A DNA stretch of 64,000 nucleotides from Rhodocollybia butyracea (GCA_015501585.1 JADNRY010000141.1:1-64000), one strand, 5' to 3'. Positions 1-11,103 are shown, counted from the stretch's first letter. Notes: generated from the letters alone by a model not told the origin. Numbers and translations: made by a program.

Positions 1-1
1 C

Positions 2-1450
2 TTGGAGACTGGGACTTACTCTCTTGTTCCACCACCTCCTGACCATAAGGCCATTGTTACGCGCTGGGTCTTCGCTATCAAGCGCAATGCCGACACTCAG
101 GCCATTGAGGTCTACCAAGCTCAACTTGTAGCTCAGGGTTTTACCCAAATTCCGGGTATTGATTTTGTCGATATCCACACTCCGACTGCTTGTATTGAAT
201 CCATTCGTGGTATTGCAACCATAGCGGCCATCCAAGATTGGGAAATTCATGTCATTGATGTGAAATCTGCTTATCTTAATAGCACCATCCCTGATGACCA
301 GCCAACGTATGTGAAGCAACCGCCCGGATTTGCAGTCAGAGGAAAGGATTCGTGGGTTTGGAAGCTTAACAAGGCACTCTATGGACTTAAGCAGTCTGGT
401 TTTCTCTGGTATGAGAAACTAAAAAGTGTTTTGGTTGAACTTGGCTTTCAGGTTTGCATTTCCGATCCTTGTGTCTTCTTTCGTTGTTCTTCCGATGGAA
501 TAATCATCATTGCAACTCACATCGATGATCTAGCTCTCTTTGGTTCCTCCATTCTACAGATTATTCAATTCAAGGATGAGTTCTGTACTCATTTTGATAT
601 CTCAGATAAGGGGAGATCTCTCAATTTTTGGGTATGACTGTTACTCATGATAGATCTGCTCGAACCATTTCCTTTTCCCAATGTTCCTACATCTTGTCTC
701 TCATTTCGCGTTTCCGACTCGATGATGCTCACCCGTTGGAACACCCATGGAAAAGACGGTATTGTCCAAAGCTGATTGTCTTTCTGATGATTCTCCTGAA
801 CAGAGAGAGAGATGCGCTTGGTGCCCTATGCTGAAGGTGTTGGTTCTCTCATGCACACCTCCACTCGAACGCGCCTGGACATCACTCGCAGCACCCAACA
901 AGTAGCGCAGTTCATGCATAATCCCGGTCATATCCACTGGAAAGCAGTGAAACAGATTATTCGCTATTTGAAGGGGACTGTTGACTTCGTCCTCGTCCTT
1001 GGTGGCAAGTCACTCCTTTTCTTTGCCTATACCAACTCCAACTTTGTTGATCACCTTGAACATGGTCGTTCGGTGTCTGGCGCCGCCCTCACTTTCAGTA
1101 CAGGTTGTTTTTCCTGGTATACGAGGAAAAAGACTGCTGTTGCAACTTCCACCAGTGAAGCCAAATATTATGCAGCTGGATCTTGTGGTAGGGAAGTTGT
1201 TTGGTTCCGCTCCCTTCTCCAGGAACTCAACTTCACTCAACCTGAACCAACTCAGATGTTTGTTGATTCATCTTCGGCTTTGAAGAACATTAATTCCGAC
1301 CAAGTCACTAATGCAAACAAACATATCAAAATTCACCACCACTGGATTCGTGAAGCGGTTTATTGCGGTGATATTCAGACAGCTGCTGTTGCTTCTAGGG
1401 ATAATGTTGCCGACATATTCACCAAAGCTCTTGATGGTGAAACTCATTGA
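2..1450 (+). pseudogene. Copia pol remnant: reverse transcriptase and RNase H
   Basis: This is the 3' part of a Ty1/Copia polyprotein. Positions 2-637 read as the Copia reverse transcriptase fold (IDVKSAYLN and LYGLKQSGFLWY are typical). 812-1450 read as Copia RNase H, ending in the hallmark DNVADIFTKAL. The catalytic block that is normally YVDD reads HIDD. The frame changes twice, near 630 and near 815, so no continuous protein can be made. The 5' part, including integrase, lies outside the window. An LTR with a polypurine stretch in front follows at 1502, as expected for the 3' end of such an element. The family call is firm. The element is dead. Confidence 0.9.
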
Positions 1451-1501
1451 CAGGCAACTCAACTACTGGAACTTGTCCCAATGCATTCTCGTTGAGGGGA
1501 G

Positions 1502-1849
1502 TGTTGGATATTCTGTCCACGGTATATGGCCACCGGTATGTACAGCTCCAATACCGAGTAGATATCAGACCCGAGTTCTTATCATTTGTTTTAACTTTTA
1601 TTTCATTGATACAGATTTCTACTTATACTGTACGTATTGATGTTCCCTTCTTTTCCTCAGCCTTCATCACTTCTGGCTGAGGTATGTCTATTATACTTAT
1701 GCTCTATGTCCATTATGCTCATACTGTACCTATAGCTTAGTTGTACATCGTACTAATGTGTCTCTTAGGTATGGTAATATGATTAAGCCTTCATCACTTC
1801 TGGCTGAGCTTAGTTGTACATCGTACTAATGTGTCTCATAGTTCCAACA
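1502..1849 (+). repeat. 3' LTR of the first Copia element
   Basis: The block starts TGTTGGA and ends TCCAACA, a perfect 7-bp inverted terminus of the TG...CA type. It begins right after a purine-rich stretch (GTTGAGGGGAG) behind the RNase H remnant. It holds an internal partial duplication: the stretch at 1661-1765 recurs in shortened form at 1789-1837. The first copy contains 54 extra bases (1682-1735). No second LTR is in the window. Confidence 0.8.
1682..1735 (+). other. Intron-like 54-nt segment inside the LTR
   Basis: This segment starts GTATGT and ends TATAG, with a CTCAT branch-like motif 13 nt before the end. The second copy of the surrounding LTR sequence, at 1789-1837, lacks exactly this segment. 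The copy therefore reads like a spliced version. A plain deletion would look the same. Confidence 0.45.
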
Positions 1850-2641
1850 GTTCAAAGCAGCTGGACCATGAGCAGCGGGTTGCAAGTAGGCAGAAGCCTG
1901 TTGAAGGTTGGAAGCAACCCTGAAGCAACCTCAACTAACTCTCAAAGTGAAGTTTGACTAGATGGTTAAATTAAATTAATGGGTGATGGCCGCATAACAG
2001 AGGAGTGACAAGACAATGATTTGCCTTGTAGTCGGGGATTGCTGCACAGCAGCATTAAGGATCTTCGTATGTGGGACCCATTGAGAGCAAATTATTGAGT
2101 GGAACTTCTCAGCTTGTCTCTCTTATAAGGATATTATGGTGAGTGACATCAATCAATGGAATCCAATAGCGATGGCAAAGCTGTTGAACTGCGCCGGAAT
2201 TTATAGCCCGTTAGCCCGGCCTTGGGTGCATATATCAGGCTAGTACTAATGGGCTTGATATACGCGGTATGTGTATTAACGAGCAGAGCATGTTCCGTTA
2301 ATTTGGTCCCTGCCAAGTGTGAAAAGTGGCCGTTCGTAGACTCAAGCCAGCACTTTTCTGATCTTTGATGAAGCTTGATCAAAGATGCCAGCAAAGCCGA
2401 GGAAGTGATATCAACTCACGACTAGGCAGCAGAGACTGGTTCGAGTCTAGGCCTTTCGTACTCCTGGCAGTGGGCACTGTCGGTTGGCCAATGACTAAGA
2501 AGCACAGCCACTGGATTCACTAAGAAATGTTGAAGTGAAGTGTTCAGACAGGATATTTCACTGTCCCTTCAATAGTTTCCTTAAATTAAGCTGCAAACCA
2601 TTTCTATGAGTTTATATGTATCTTGGTCCTCTTGGAACAAA
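1850..2641. other. No gene recognised; probable leader of the Gypsy element
   Basis: No convincing coding sequence is seen on either strand. The last bases join in frame with sequence downstream of the second Copia element at 9746, because that element split the site. This stretch may therefore hold the LTR or leader of the Gypsy element whose gag starts at 9857. A 26-base motif (2034-2059) recurs with two G-to-A differences at 41178-41203. Confidence 0.5.
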
Positions 2642-2881
2642 TGTTGAATATACTTGCGTACCATCCCCTTTTCGTATCGCGTTGACGTTTCCTTATTCAC
2701 TCCGCTTCTTCGTTTACCATTCGGTTCTTAGTTTACCATTCCTCTTATGTTTACATATGCCCTTATAAGGGGGCTCGAGTCATATATTTCCCTTGATTGT
2801 TTTCTTCACAATTGAGGTGCATTATTCTCTATTTACCTATATACTTTGTACTGACTAGTAGTAGATCTATTCTCTCTGACA
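2642..2881 (+). repeat. 5' LTR of the second Copia element
   Basis: This 240-bp repeat starts TGTTGAATA and ends CTGACA. It is nearly identical to 9494-9745. The 3' copy is 12 bp longer, mainly through about 10 extra bases after GTATCGC. The high identity suggests that insertion was not ancient, although the inside is wrecked. Confidence 0.92.
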
Positions 2882-2899
2882 GATTATGAGACTTGAGCT
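2882..2899 (+). other. Probable primer-binding site
   Basis: GATTATGAGACTTGAGCT follows the 5' LTR directly. An almost identical stretch (GATTATGAGACTCGAGTT) follows the unrelated 150-bp LTR at 57156. Position and conservation between two LTR families point to a tRNA-primer complement. The tRNA itself was not identified. Confidence 0.6.
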
Positions 2900-3910
2900 C
2901 TAGACGAGCCAATAAGAAAAATTTCCATCTAGAAATTTTCGTGCCTTTATCTTACAGAAGAAGTATCCAAACTACTCGCTACCTATGGTCATACTATGTC
3001 CTTCTCAAGTGCTCTCCCAATACTCCGAAGTTTTCAGAGTCCGAGACATTGGTTGGCGCTGACTCATGGCGCTCTTTTAAAACCCGAGTGGAACTCGTTG
3101 TCAAGACCAGAGGACTCATAGGATACATCAGTGGTTCTATTGTACAACCCACTTCTAGCCCTACTCCCGCTGCTATCACCGTAACCAATGCTGCAGGTAA
3201 TACCACACGATTCATGCCCACTCACCTACCTCCTACTCCCGCCTATAGTCCCAAACCTCTGTTGAAGAATGGGATATGCGCAACCACGCAGTTGTCGATA
3301 TCATTGTGTCCAATACTCAGGATCCCGTTGGTGTTGGTATCAATGCTTCTAATACAGCAGCTACCATCTGGAAGGTGTTGACTACACACTTCAAGGACAA
3401 AAGGGAACAACTTATTTATCATGCGGATAGGAAACTTTGAACTCACATTTTCGATCGGTCCTCGGAGGAGATGGAAGACCATGAAGCCAACCTTCGTAAG
3501 CTCCATAAACGCCTTGTCAATTTAGGAGGCAAAATTGAGGACACACAGTTCCGCCAGATTGTCATCAACTCAGTGCCATTGGATTGGAAGTCAGACATGA
3601 GAAATGTCCCAGGCTCTACCTCCGATGAGGCCCTACGCCACCTCCATTCAATCTGGTTTGATAAGGTGGATGAGTCCAAAAGGAAGGACAAAGAGTATCA
3701 GAAAGTGAAGGCACTCTTGGCAATGAAATGGATCAGCTTACCTTAGAAAAGGCAAGATCCATTGTCACCGCTGCTGCACAGATGCCAGCTGCTACGCATC
3801 GTAAACTCTGCACTAACCCCAATTGCCCGCGTAAAACTGGTCATACCATTGCTAACTGCTGGGCAAAAGGGGGAGGCGCTGAAGGGAAGGCACCCCATCC
3901 TATGTGAAGA
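2893..3910 (+). pseudogene. Copia gag remnant with zinc knuckle
   Basis: Gag of the second Copia element, the capsid-forming protein. The frame breaks near 3440 and again after 3746, so it is not translatable as one protein. The stretch 3471-3746 reads as the helical middle of gag. Positions 3809-3859 encode a degenerate zinc knuckle, C-x4-C-x5-H-x4-C (CTNPNC...GH...C), a form common in mushroom Copia gags. The frame downstream is lost at the insertion that starts near 3989. Confidence 0.75.
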
Positions 3911-3988
3911 AGTATGGAGGACCCACCGTCTCTGTGACTCCTGTCATTGCCGCAATGGCCAATATGTTCACATCCGGGCCATTAGCAT

Positions 3989-5463
3989 TCGATGTAACCC
4001 CTTATGGGACCGTTATGGGACTGTTATGGGACCTCATGGGACTATTATGGGACCTTGATAGGACTTTATGTGACAGATATGCGACCCTTCTGAGACGCTC
4101 TACAATGTATATTGAGTGTTTTTGTTGTACATTGTCATCTAACGCTCAAGCTGGCCCGCCTACTTGCAACGCAGCAGGCCTTATTTGAAAATAAGCAGAA
4201 ATCAAGACAACAAGAACTCGCCTTCTCAAAGAGAAACTATATCCAGACACAAGAACACATCGAAGCCAGGTTACAAGTCAAAATCGACCATACAAGTAAA
4301 ATATACTTAAATAAGAGTTAGACAAGCTTACATGGTATTATGCCACAAACCAACCGTGCAATTGTCTTTGACACATCTGAGCCACAACAAAGTTGAACCC
4401 ATTTTCACCGCACGTTCTCTGGAATAGTCTATCCAGCTATCCAGGTCTATCCATTGAAGGCGGCGTTTCTTTCGATGATAATCCAACGATCGCCCAGTTC
4501 CACAAACCAGCCTCTTCATGACCATAGCGACAAGTAGCATTGTTGTATCCCTTATACATATCTATACATTTTGGGAGCGAGGGACTATGATCCTCTACCG
4601 CCCTCGCATCGAGTTGACTAGTACTCATGCAATGGTATGGGGTGTGCGCTCAGTGCAGCAATTCAAGCGGCAACTTCACTGTCTGTTTCGCAACACACCC
4701 CAGACCCAAAACTGCAGATTCAGCTATTGAACCAGTAAACTACTCCCATCTTGAAGCCATTATATACCTCTGTGACTGATTTGTTCAACTTACTCCGGGT
4801 CTGGGGTGTACTATGACAGTAGGACTTCTCCAGTCCAAAACGCAAGGCTCCGCAACAAGGAGGATGTAGTTCATGCATGGAACTGATGTAACCCTTATGG
4901 GACATGCATGGGACCAATGTAAGTCTTATGGGACTGATGTAACTCTTATGGAACATACTGTTGGACCAATGTAACCTCTCTGAATTCTGAAACTTGTACA
5001 TAACTCTTATGGGACATGTGTGGGCCATGGTATGTTAAATAACTTGTGTGGACCCTGGGGTGCACTTAACAGTCAATTGCACATATATAATGTGTAGAAT
5101 GTGTAGAATTTTCAGACTTCTCAGCAAAGGGGGCAGCAGAAGACATGATAAAGGTCAAAAGAAATGTATGTAGTATTTCATTCATCAAAATTAGCACCGT
5201 GAAAGCTGTACACAGCATCACGGTACAAAAAAGAGAGATTACAACTCCAACTCCAACAAACAGAATTAAGGTAGTATTGAGGAGTAACATATGTTTAACA
5301 TACATTTGTAAATATTCTCTCAGTAAACGACGCAATGCAACTTGATTGATATTACCGATGGAATCACTTATGGGAATTGATGGGATCACTTATGGGACTG
5401 CATGGGACCCTTATGGGACTGCATGGGACCTTATGGGACAGTTACATCACAGCGTTACATCGA
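3989..5463. mobile_element. 1.5-kb insertion with TTATGGGAC repeats
   Basis: The ends are the 10-bp inverted pair TCGATGTAAC and GTTACATCGA. The insert separates the gag zinc knuckle from the protease. Clusters of TTATGGGAC and related units lie at both ends (4006-4062, 5366-5445) and in the middle (4886-5035). No coding sequence is recognised inside, and no target duplication was found. A similar outer flank (GGGCCATTAGCATT) also occurs near 27141, so the true ends may lie a little outside. Probably a non-autonomous DNA element; the class is unknown. Confidence 0.5.
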
Positions 5464-5489
5464 AAGTTCGGTGCCCGTTCACATCCGAC

Positions 5490-5985
5490 TTGGAAAATCA
5501 TCTCCTAGATTCCAGCAACCCTTCACATGATGGTGCGTCTACTCACACTGTCAGTGTCCTCACCTCTAATCTGCCTCCTAATAGACATGATAATACTGTT
5601 TTAGGAGGCGGCAGTGAGACATTGGTTGGTAGTGTAGTAGATACACAATCGGTAGACTTGGCTAGCTGCTGTTGCTGTAAAGCATTAATCCCGCTGTATT
5701 CACCGTTGCCCGAAGTAAAGACGTTTCTAGATTCAGGAGCTTCAGAGCATATCTGGAGATCCAGAAGCGACTTCACCTGATTCCTTGATGTTGAAGAGAC
5801 CAGGGGAGAGGGCGCATCCATGAGTTTTGACATTCTGGGAATAGGCGATGTTGAGTTCACCTTGAAGGCAGGTGGAAAAAGCAGGCTTATCAGACTCACT
5901 AATGTCCGCTATGCTCTGGCGGTGCAGTTCAACCTGATATCAATTATGACACTGGATAAGAAAGGCTTCAGCGGGACCTGGGGTA
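5490..5985 (+). pseudogene. Copia protease remnant
   Basis: Aspartic protease domain of the second Copia element. The catalytic motif D-S-G lies at 5730 in the context FLDSGASEH. After an in-frame TGA near 5778 the same frame continues (5820-5975) with the usual end of the protease domain, the stretch RLTNVRYAL...NLIS. At about 5986 the plus-strand coding stops abruptly at the junction with inverted pol sequence. The next expected segment, which leads into integrase, is found on the minus strand starting at 8539. Confidence 0.8.
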
Positions 5986-6542
5986 AGGAAGAAAACAAAC
6001 CCCGATGTAGAGCAGCAGGTAACAAGACACCCAGCATGATCAGCATTGGAAAATGCATCAGGCTTCAGACCCCAGCCCGGTACATCCGACACAGCGGGGA
6101 TGCAACAATAGACAATAGTAACAGAGAGGGTGTTCTTAATGTACCCAGCCAGCCACTTGACAGATTCCCAGTGAGGTCGACCAGGGTTGTCCTGAAATCA
6201 TGCAAGTAGGCCAGCAGCAAAAGAAAAATCCGGCCTTGAACAGCCTTGGACCCAAAGGGCAGAGCCTACAAACTCGTCGTAAGGCTTGTCCCTCATGAAT
6301 TCAAAATCTGTGAGGGTGATGGGGCACATGGTGGACAAGAGCTGGATAAATGGAGGGAGCGGAGTAGTACTCCGATACGGAACATCCCACAAGCCAAGTG
6401 CATGGAGCATGTTGCAGCAGTATTGTTCCTGGGAGATGGTAATGGCCTTTGTAGAGGGGTCCTGCGAGACAGACATACTGAGCAGTACACCTGACGTGAC
6501 CTCCTTTGATTCCCACCTTTTCCGTAAGTCTTCAACGGTGGC
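5986..6542 (-). repeat. Left arm of the inverted repeat inside Copia
   Basis: The reverse complement of this block matches 8540-9093 with a few substitutions. Read on the minus strand it encodes the end of the reverse transcriptase and the start of RNase H. The match stops sharply at 5986 and 6542. Confidence 0.88.
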
Positions 6543-7127
6543 ACACCTACCTTCTTCCGAGCTAGAACCGCCAACCACATCATTGCCGTAAGTTGAGGTG
6601 ATGGTATACTCGTTGCCTACTCACTGGTATCTAATGCAAGGATCCACCCTGGAGGCCATGTAGCCATCCTCATGGTATGTGCCATCAAGTGTCTTCCACC
6701 AGTCATGCCCCCCCTGCTTCAGCCCATATATTGACTTCTTCAGTTTACAAACCCAGTCTTCCTTGCCCTTCACTGCAAATCCTTTGGGTTGACACATGTG
6801 GATGGTATGTGATATTGGCGCCCAAAAGTCACATTGAAAGAGAGTTAATCCGAGGGCAGCAATGATGGCAAGAGTAATGCGGACTGATTCCATACGCGCG
6901 ATGGCAGCATGCGTCTGGTTATATTCAAGACTGAACACTTGGGTGTAACCCTGTGCTACCCATCTCACCTTACGCTCGAGTAGAGAGCCATCTGAGTCAA
7001 CTTTATTGGCAAATACCCGTTTGCCACCAGTAACATGAGTGTCTGGTGTGCGAGGTACTAACTCCCAGCAATCCTTGTCAACAAAGTTCTTCATTTCCTT
7101 CTCCATTGGGGCCGGCCATAGATCAAG
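6543..7127 (-). pseudogene. Copia reverse transcriptase, inverted
   Basis: Minus-strand reverse transcriptase of the second Copia element. 7106-6621 shows the opening motif CWELVP, the RWVAQGYTQ block and LKKSIYGLKQ. The frame breaks near 6620 and the protein then continues into the left repeat arm. It follows the integrase remnant in normal order on the same strand, so the whole block was flipped as a unit. The YVDD-type catalytic stretch was not found intact. Confidence 0.85.
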
Positions 7128-8539
7128 TCACCTAGCCGCCTCCTTATAAGAATGCGGGACCCACAGCTTGGACGAGGTGACTCCAAAGGCCCAAGGACTG
7201 TTCATGACCATGGCTAGAGGGTTATCCTCCTGTAACTTGTCATCTGCCCAAGCCTCACCTCTAGCCCTGCCCAGTTTCTTCAGCTCTTCTGACCTGAGGC
7301 TTTCCAATGCCTTATCTAACAATTTCTTTGGCCTAGACAATCCTCTGGGCGGCGGAGGAGGTATAGGAGTAGGTAATAGGGGAGCAGTATGGATGTCAGT
7401 GGTAGGTGCTGTACGCGTTTCGGAAGATGCTGGTTCAACTTGTTGTTGAGAATTAACAAGTGGTTGGAGCAGAGTAGGTGGAATGATTTTGACGTTGTTA
7501 ACGCCGCTATCAACAGCGTCTCTTGAGTCACCATTTGATTGGGTCCTATCCACCACACCTTCCTTGAACCTGACATCCCTGGAGTATGTAAGTCCGGTTT
7601 TCCGGCACCCATATCTTGTAACCATGTCTCCCCAAGTAGCCCACTAACTTTCCTTTGACAGCTTGACGAGCCAACTTACCATCTGTCCGACGGTCAGGTA
7701 GCATGGCCCAGCAATCACATCTGAACAGTCTCAGATGCAAGACATCTTGGCACTTGCATGACCAAACTTTGACCGGGATATCATTGGGAAAGCGGGAGGA
7801 GGGAACAAAGCTGTTGACATAGCAGAAGGTAGCAGCAGCTTCTGCCCAGAAACTAGGAGGTAAGCCAGATTCTTCAATAAATGCTCTAACGCCTTCAATG
7901 ACAGTACAATTTGCTAGTTCAGCTACACTGTTAGCAGAGGATGAGTATGGTGTATTAAATTCCATTGTGATACCATGACTGGTACAGTAGCCTTGTACTA
8001 GCTCGTTATCAAACTCCTGTCCCTGGTCAACACAAATAATTTTGAGTTTCTTCCTGGTCTGGCACTCTGCAAGAGTATGGTAGTCATGGAGGCTTCTGAG
8101 GATAGTTGATGCAAGTTTGTTGGGTAAGAAATATGGCATCCAAACAGAGCTATATCCGTCGGTATATAGGGCCATGTATACTGCTCCACCCTGGCTCTTG
8201 GTACAGGTGGGTTCCCATAAATCTAGATGCACCCGCTCCAATACATCCACCTCATGCTCCAACACCTTGTCAAAAGGGCGCTTTGTCGCTTTTGCATACA
8301 AGCAGTCTTCACACAACCCGGAAACAGTCTTGGATGAGATATCAAGTCCATTTACAAGGTTACAGTTGGCCATCCGGAGGATTCGTGGAATAGACACATG
8401 AGCTAGACATCGATGCCAGGTAAGGATATCTGTCGCTTTGGAGCTTGACCTGGCATAATTCACCATGACACTAGGTCGTCAATCCACTTCATACATCTTT
8501 GCATGCCCAACACCTTCCATCACCACTTCTCCCTCACAT
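7128..8539 (-). pseudogene. Copia integrase, inverted
   Basis: Minus-strand integrase. The start (8540-8470) carries the link that should follow the protease. Then come the HRCLAHV zinc-binding block, a C-x2-C pair, and the D-D-E core: D in HLDLW, D in CVDQGQEF, and E in NSVAEL. The tail (7625-7128) is the variable C-terminus with a proline-rich stretch. The frame changes near 7600, and a stop lies just upstream of 8466. Confidence 0.87.
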
Positions 8540-9093
8540 GCCACCGTTGAAGACTTACGGAAAAGGTGGGAATCAAAGGAGGTCACGTCAGGTGTACTGC
8601 TCAGTATGTCTGTCTTGCAGGACCCCTCTACAAAGGCCATTACCATCTCCCAGGAGCAATACTGCCGCAACATGCTCCATACACTTGGCTTGTGGGATGT
8701 TCCATGTTGGAGTACTCCGCTCCCTCCATCTATCCAGCTCTTGTCCACCATGTGCCCCATCACCCTCACAGATTTTGAATTCATGAGGGACAAGCCTTAC
8801 GACGAGTTTGTAGGCTCTGCCCTTTGGGTCCAAGGCTGTTCAAGGCCGGATTTTTCTTTTGCTGCTGGCCTACTTGCATGATTTCAGGACAACCCTGGTC
8901 GGCCCCACTGGGAATCTGTTGAGTGGCTGGCTGGGTACATTAAGAACACCCTCTCTGTTACTATTGTCTATTGTTGCATCCCTGCTGTGTCGGATGTACC
9001 GGGCTGGGGTCTGAAGCCTGATGCATTTTCCGATGCTGATCACACTGGGTGTCTTGTTACCTGCCGCTCTACATTGGGGTTTGTTTTCTTCCT
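8540..9093 (+). repeat. Right arm of the inverted repeat inside Copia
   Basis: Pairs with 5986-6542. This arm is the native one, because it runs without a break into RNase H, the polypurine tract and the 3' LTR. Confidence 0.88.
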
Positions 9094-9480
9094 CGCTGGC
9101 ACTCCAGTGTGCTGGAAATCCAAACATCAACCTACGGTGTCCCTGTTGACTACTGAGGCGGAACTTGTCCCACTCTTGCTAGCGTCTCAACAGGCATGCT
9201 GGCTTTGTGGTTTCCTCGACAAAGTGGATATGGGGTTACAAACTCCTGTTCCCATTTCCGGTGATAATTTCAGATCTCTCTCTCTCGCAGAAACTTCGAA
9301 AAATCAGCGTTTGGTTAAACATATTGACGTGAAGGATCTCTTTGTGTGAGAAGTAGTTGAAAGGGGCAATATCATACTCCACCAGGTGGGGTCAGATGAT
9401 AATGTTGCGGATATCTTTACGAAGCCTATGGGCAGAGCTCTCCATATTTGGATGATGGATTTGTTGAGGTTAGATGGCAT
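8540..9480 (+). pseudogene. Copia reverse transcriptase end and RNase H
   Basis: Plus-strand end of the polyprotein. 8540-8881 is the C-terminal part of the reverse transcriptase. 8987-9349 and its continuation to 9480 are RNase H, with KPDAFSDADHTG, STTEAEL-like and VADIFTKPMG-like blocks. Stops occur at 8881 and 9349. It runs into the polypurine stretch before the 3' LTR. The first 554 bases are duplicated in inverted form at 5986-6542. Confidence 0.85.
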
Positions 9481-9482
9481 GA

Positions 9483-9493
9483 AGTAGGGGGGG
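9483..9493 (+). other. Polypurine tract
   Basis: AGTAGGGGGGG stands directly before the 3' LTR, where plus-strand DNA synthesis is primed in LTR elements. Confidence 0.75.
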
Positions 9494-9745
9494 TGTTGAA
9501 TATACTTGTGTACCATCCCCTTTTTGTATCGCATATACTCACTTTGACGTTTCCTTATTCACTCCGCTTCTTTGTTTACCATTCGGTTCTTAGTTTACCA
9601 TTCCTCTTATGCTTACATATGCCCCTTATAAGGGGGGCTCGAGTCATATATTTCCCTCGATTGTTTTCTTCACAATTGAGGTGCATTATTCTCTATTTAC
9701 CTATATACTTTGTACTGACTAGTAGTAGATTTATTCTCTCTGACA
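9494..9745 (+). repeat. 3' LTR of the second Copia element
   Basis: 252 bp, TGTTGAATA...CTGACA, the partner of 2642-2881. It is followed at once by ACAAA, the target duplication. Confidence 0.92.
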
Positions 9746-9746
9746 A

Positions 9747-11103
9747 CAAATATGAAAAAGCACTTGAACTTGTGAAATTAGCACTGCGCAGATACTTGCC
9801 AAAATTGCAAATATTAGAATCCCAAAAAACTGTTCCAAGAGGACCTAGATAGTAACATGATGTCTAACCCAGTTCCTCAGCAGGAACCCCCCGGTATGGT
9901 GCCACCTACATGGCAACCAACTGTGGAACATCCTACACCTCCAACCGTGTCTTGAACTGACCTCTATGGAATTTTCCAGACAGTCAGCGGACTCGGCTCT
10001 ACAGTCACTGGCCTCCAAACAATAATTGCAGAAATGCAAAAGTTGGAAGAAGGACACATCAAAACCCTCAAAGGTGCTTTTGAGGCTATGACAGCCTTAA
10101 AAAACTCCATCATCACCCCCAGAGATTCAGAAAGGGCAGGAGGAGTTCCCAAGTTCAAGAAACCCCGCACCTTTGATGGAAAGGCCACTTCTGTGACACC
10201 ATTCCTCCAAGAAATTCAGAATGCTGTATTTCTATTGCACCAATCCTTGCTGAGTGAAAAAGACAAGTGCATTTACTTGTCAACTTACTTGGGCAACGGA
10301 TCCCCAAAGGATTGGTACAATTCCGTGGAAAAACAACAAGGAGAGTTACTCTACAGCTTCCCTAGTCTCATTGAAAATTTTCCAAAACATTTTGGTGACT
10401 CCAATGTCACCTCAACAGCACAACAAAAAATTGATGAGATCCATCAGACCAGCTCTGCAGCAAATTGCATTGCTAAAATTGACAAATGGATTTATCATTT
10501 GGAACTTTCTGAAGCTACCAAAATCCTTTACATCTACCAGCACCTGAAGGGTCCTATCAAGGATGCCATTGCCTTAGTTCCCCAAGACACACTAGACCCA
10601 TGGTGTCCCATGGTGTAATGCCCCTAAGTCTTAATCCCTCAGACCATGAGCAAGATCTCGTTTGAGGGAAAGGGCCTAATTATCTAATACCAGTGCTACA
10701 GTATGTAAGGGGGGTAGGGGCCAAAGGGCCGGAGCTGTTACACACGGAGTATAAAGCCTATTGTGACTTTGTCATCAAAATTGATGATCACCTCCTTGAG
10801 TGTGATCAGGAAAAGAAGATCGACAATTGTGGATCAAAGGCTAAACCACAATCCATCACACCCAGCTCCTATGCACAGGAGTTGCCACCTGGTGAACCAA
10901 TGCAGATTGATGCTACAAGGGTTGGCAAACCCAAGGGACCACTCACTACAGAGGAACAAGAATGCTGCAAAGCTGCTGGCCTCTGTACGCACTGCAGTGG
11001 CAGCAGATATTTCAAGGATAAATGCCCTAACATGTCCAAACATGCCAAGAAGGCTTATAAGGATGGACATGACTCCTGGTTAGATTCTGGTACCCACGGG
11101 TAA
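9747..11103 (+). pseudogene. Ty3/Gypsy gag, broken
   Basis: Gag of a Gypsy element. A likely start is the ATG at 9857. The frame meets a TGA at 9956 and then runs open from 10034 to 10618 with the typical mushroom Gypsy capsid core (FDGKATSVTPFL, YLSTYLGNGSPKDWY, FGDSNVTSTAQ). A 129-bp insertion at 10614-10742 splits it. The rest (10743-11103) holds the linker and a zinc knuckle, CTHCSGSRYFKDKC, in which the expected His is Tyr. Protease and pol are missing; a GC-rich palindromic block and then a KDZ transposon follow. Only the family assignment is certain. Confidence 0.85.
10614..10742. mobile_element. 129-bp TG...CA insertion, mini solo LTR
   Basis: The block starts TGTAATG and ends GTTACA (inverted termini TGTAA/TTACA). 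Five-base flanks are CATGG and CACGG, four of five matching. It interrupts the Gypsy gag frame. Size, ends and 5-bp duplication suit the solo LTR of a very small LTR element. A MITE is the alternative. Confidence 0.55.

Larger units (their letters stand above)
2642..9745 (+). mobile_element. Complete but rearranged Ty1/Copia retrotransposon
   Basis: The element has LTRs at 2642-2881 and 9494-9745 and is flanked by the 5-bp target duplication ACAAA (2637-2641 and 9746-9750). Gag and protease read on the plus strand up to about 5975. Integrase and most of the reverse transcriptase read on the minus strand (8539 to 6543). The end of the reverse transcriptase and RNase H read again on plus (8540-9480). 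Inverted repeats (5986-6542 and 8540-9093) bound the flipped block. A 1475-bp insertion interrupts the gag-protease junction. Stops and frameshifts show it cannot move on its own. It landed inside the leader of a Gypsy element. Confidence 0.9.

Noticed and set aside
2425..2460. T-arm-like sequence ACTGGTTCGAGTCTAGG
   Set aside because: No matching acceptor, D or anticodon arm could be drawn upstream, so no tRNA is called.
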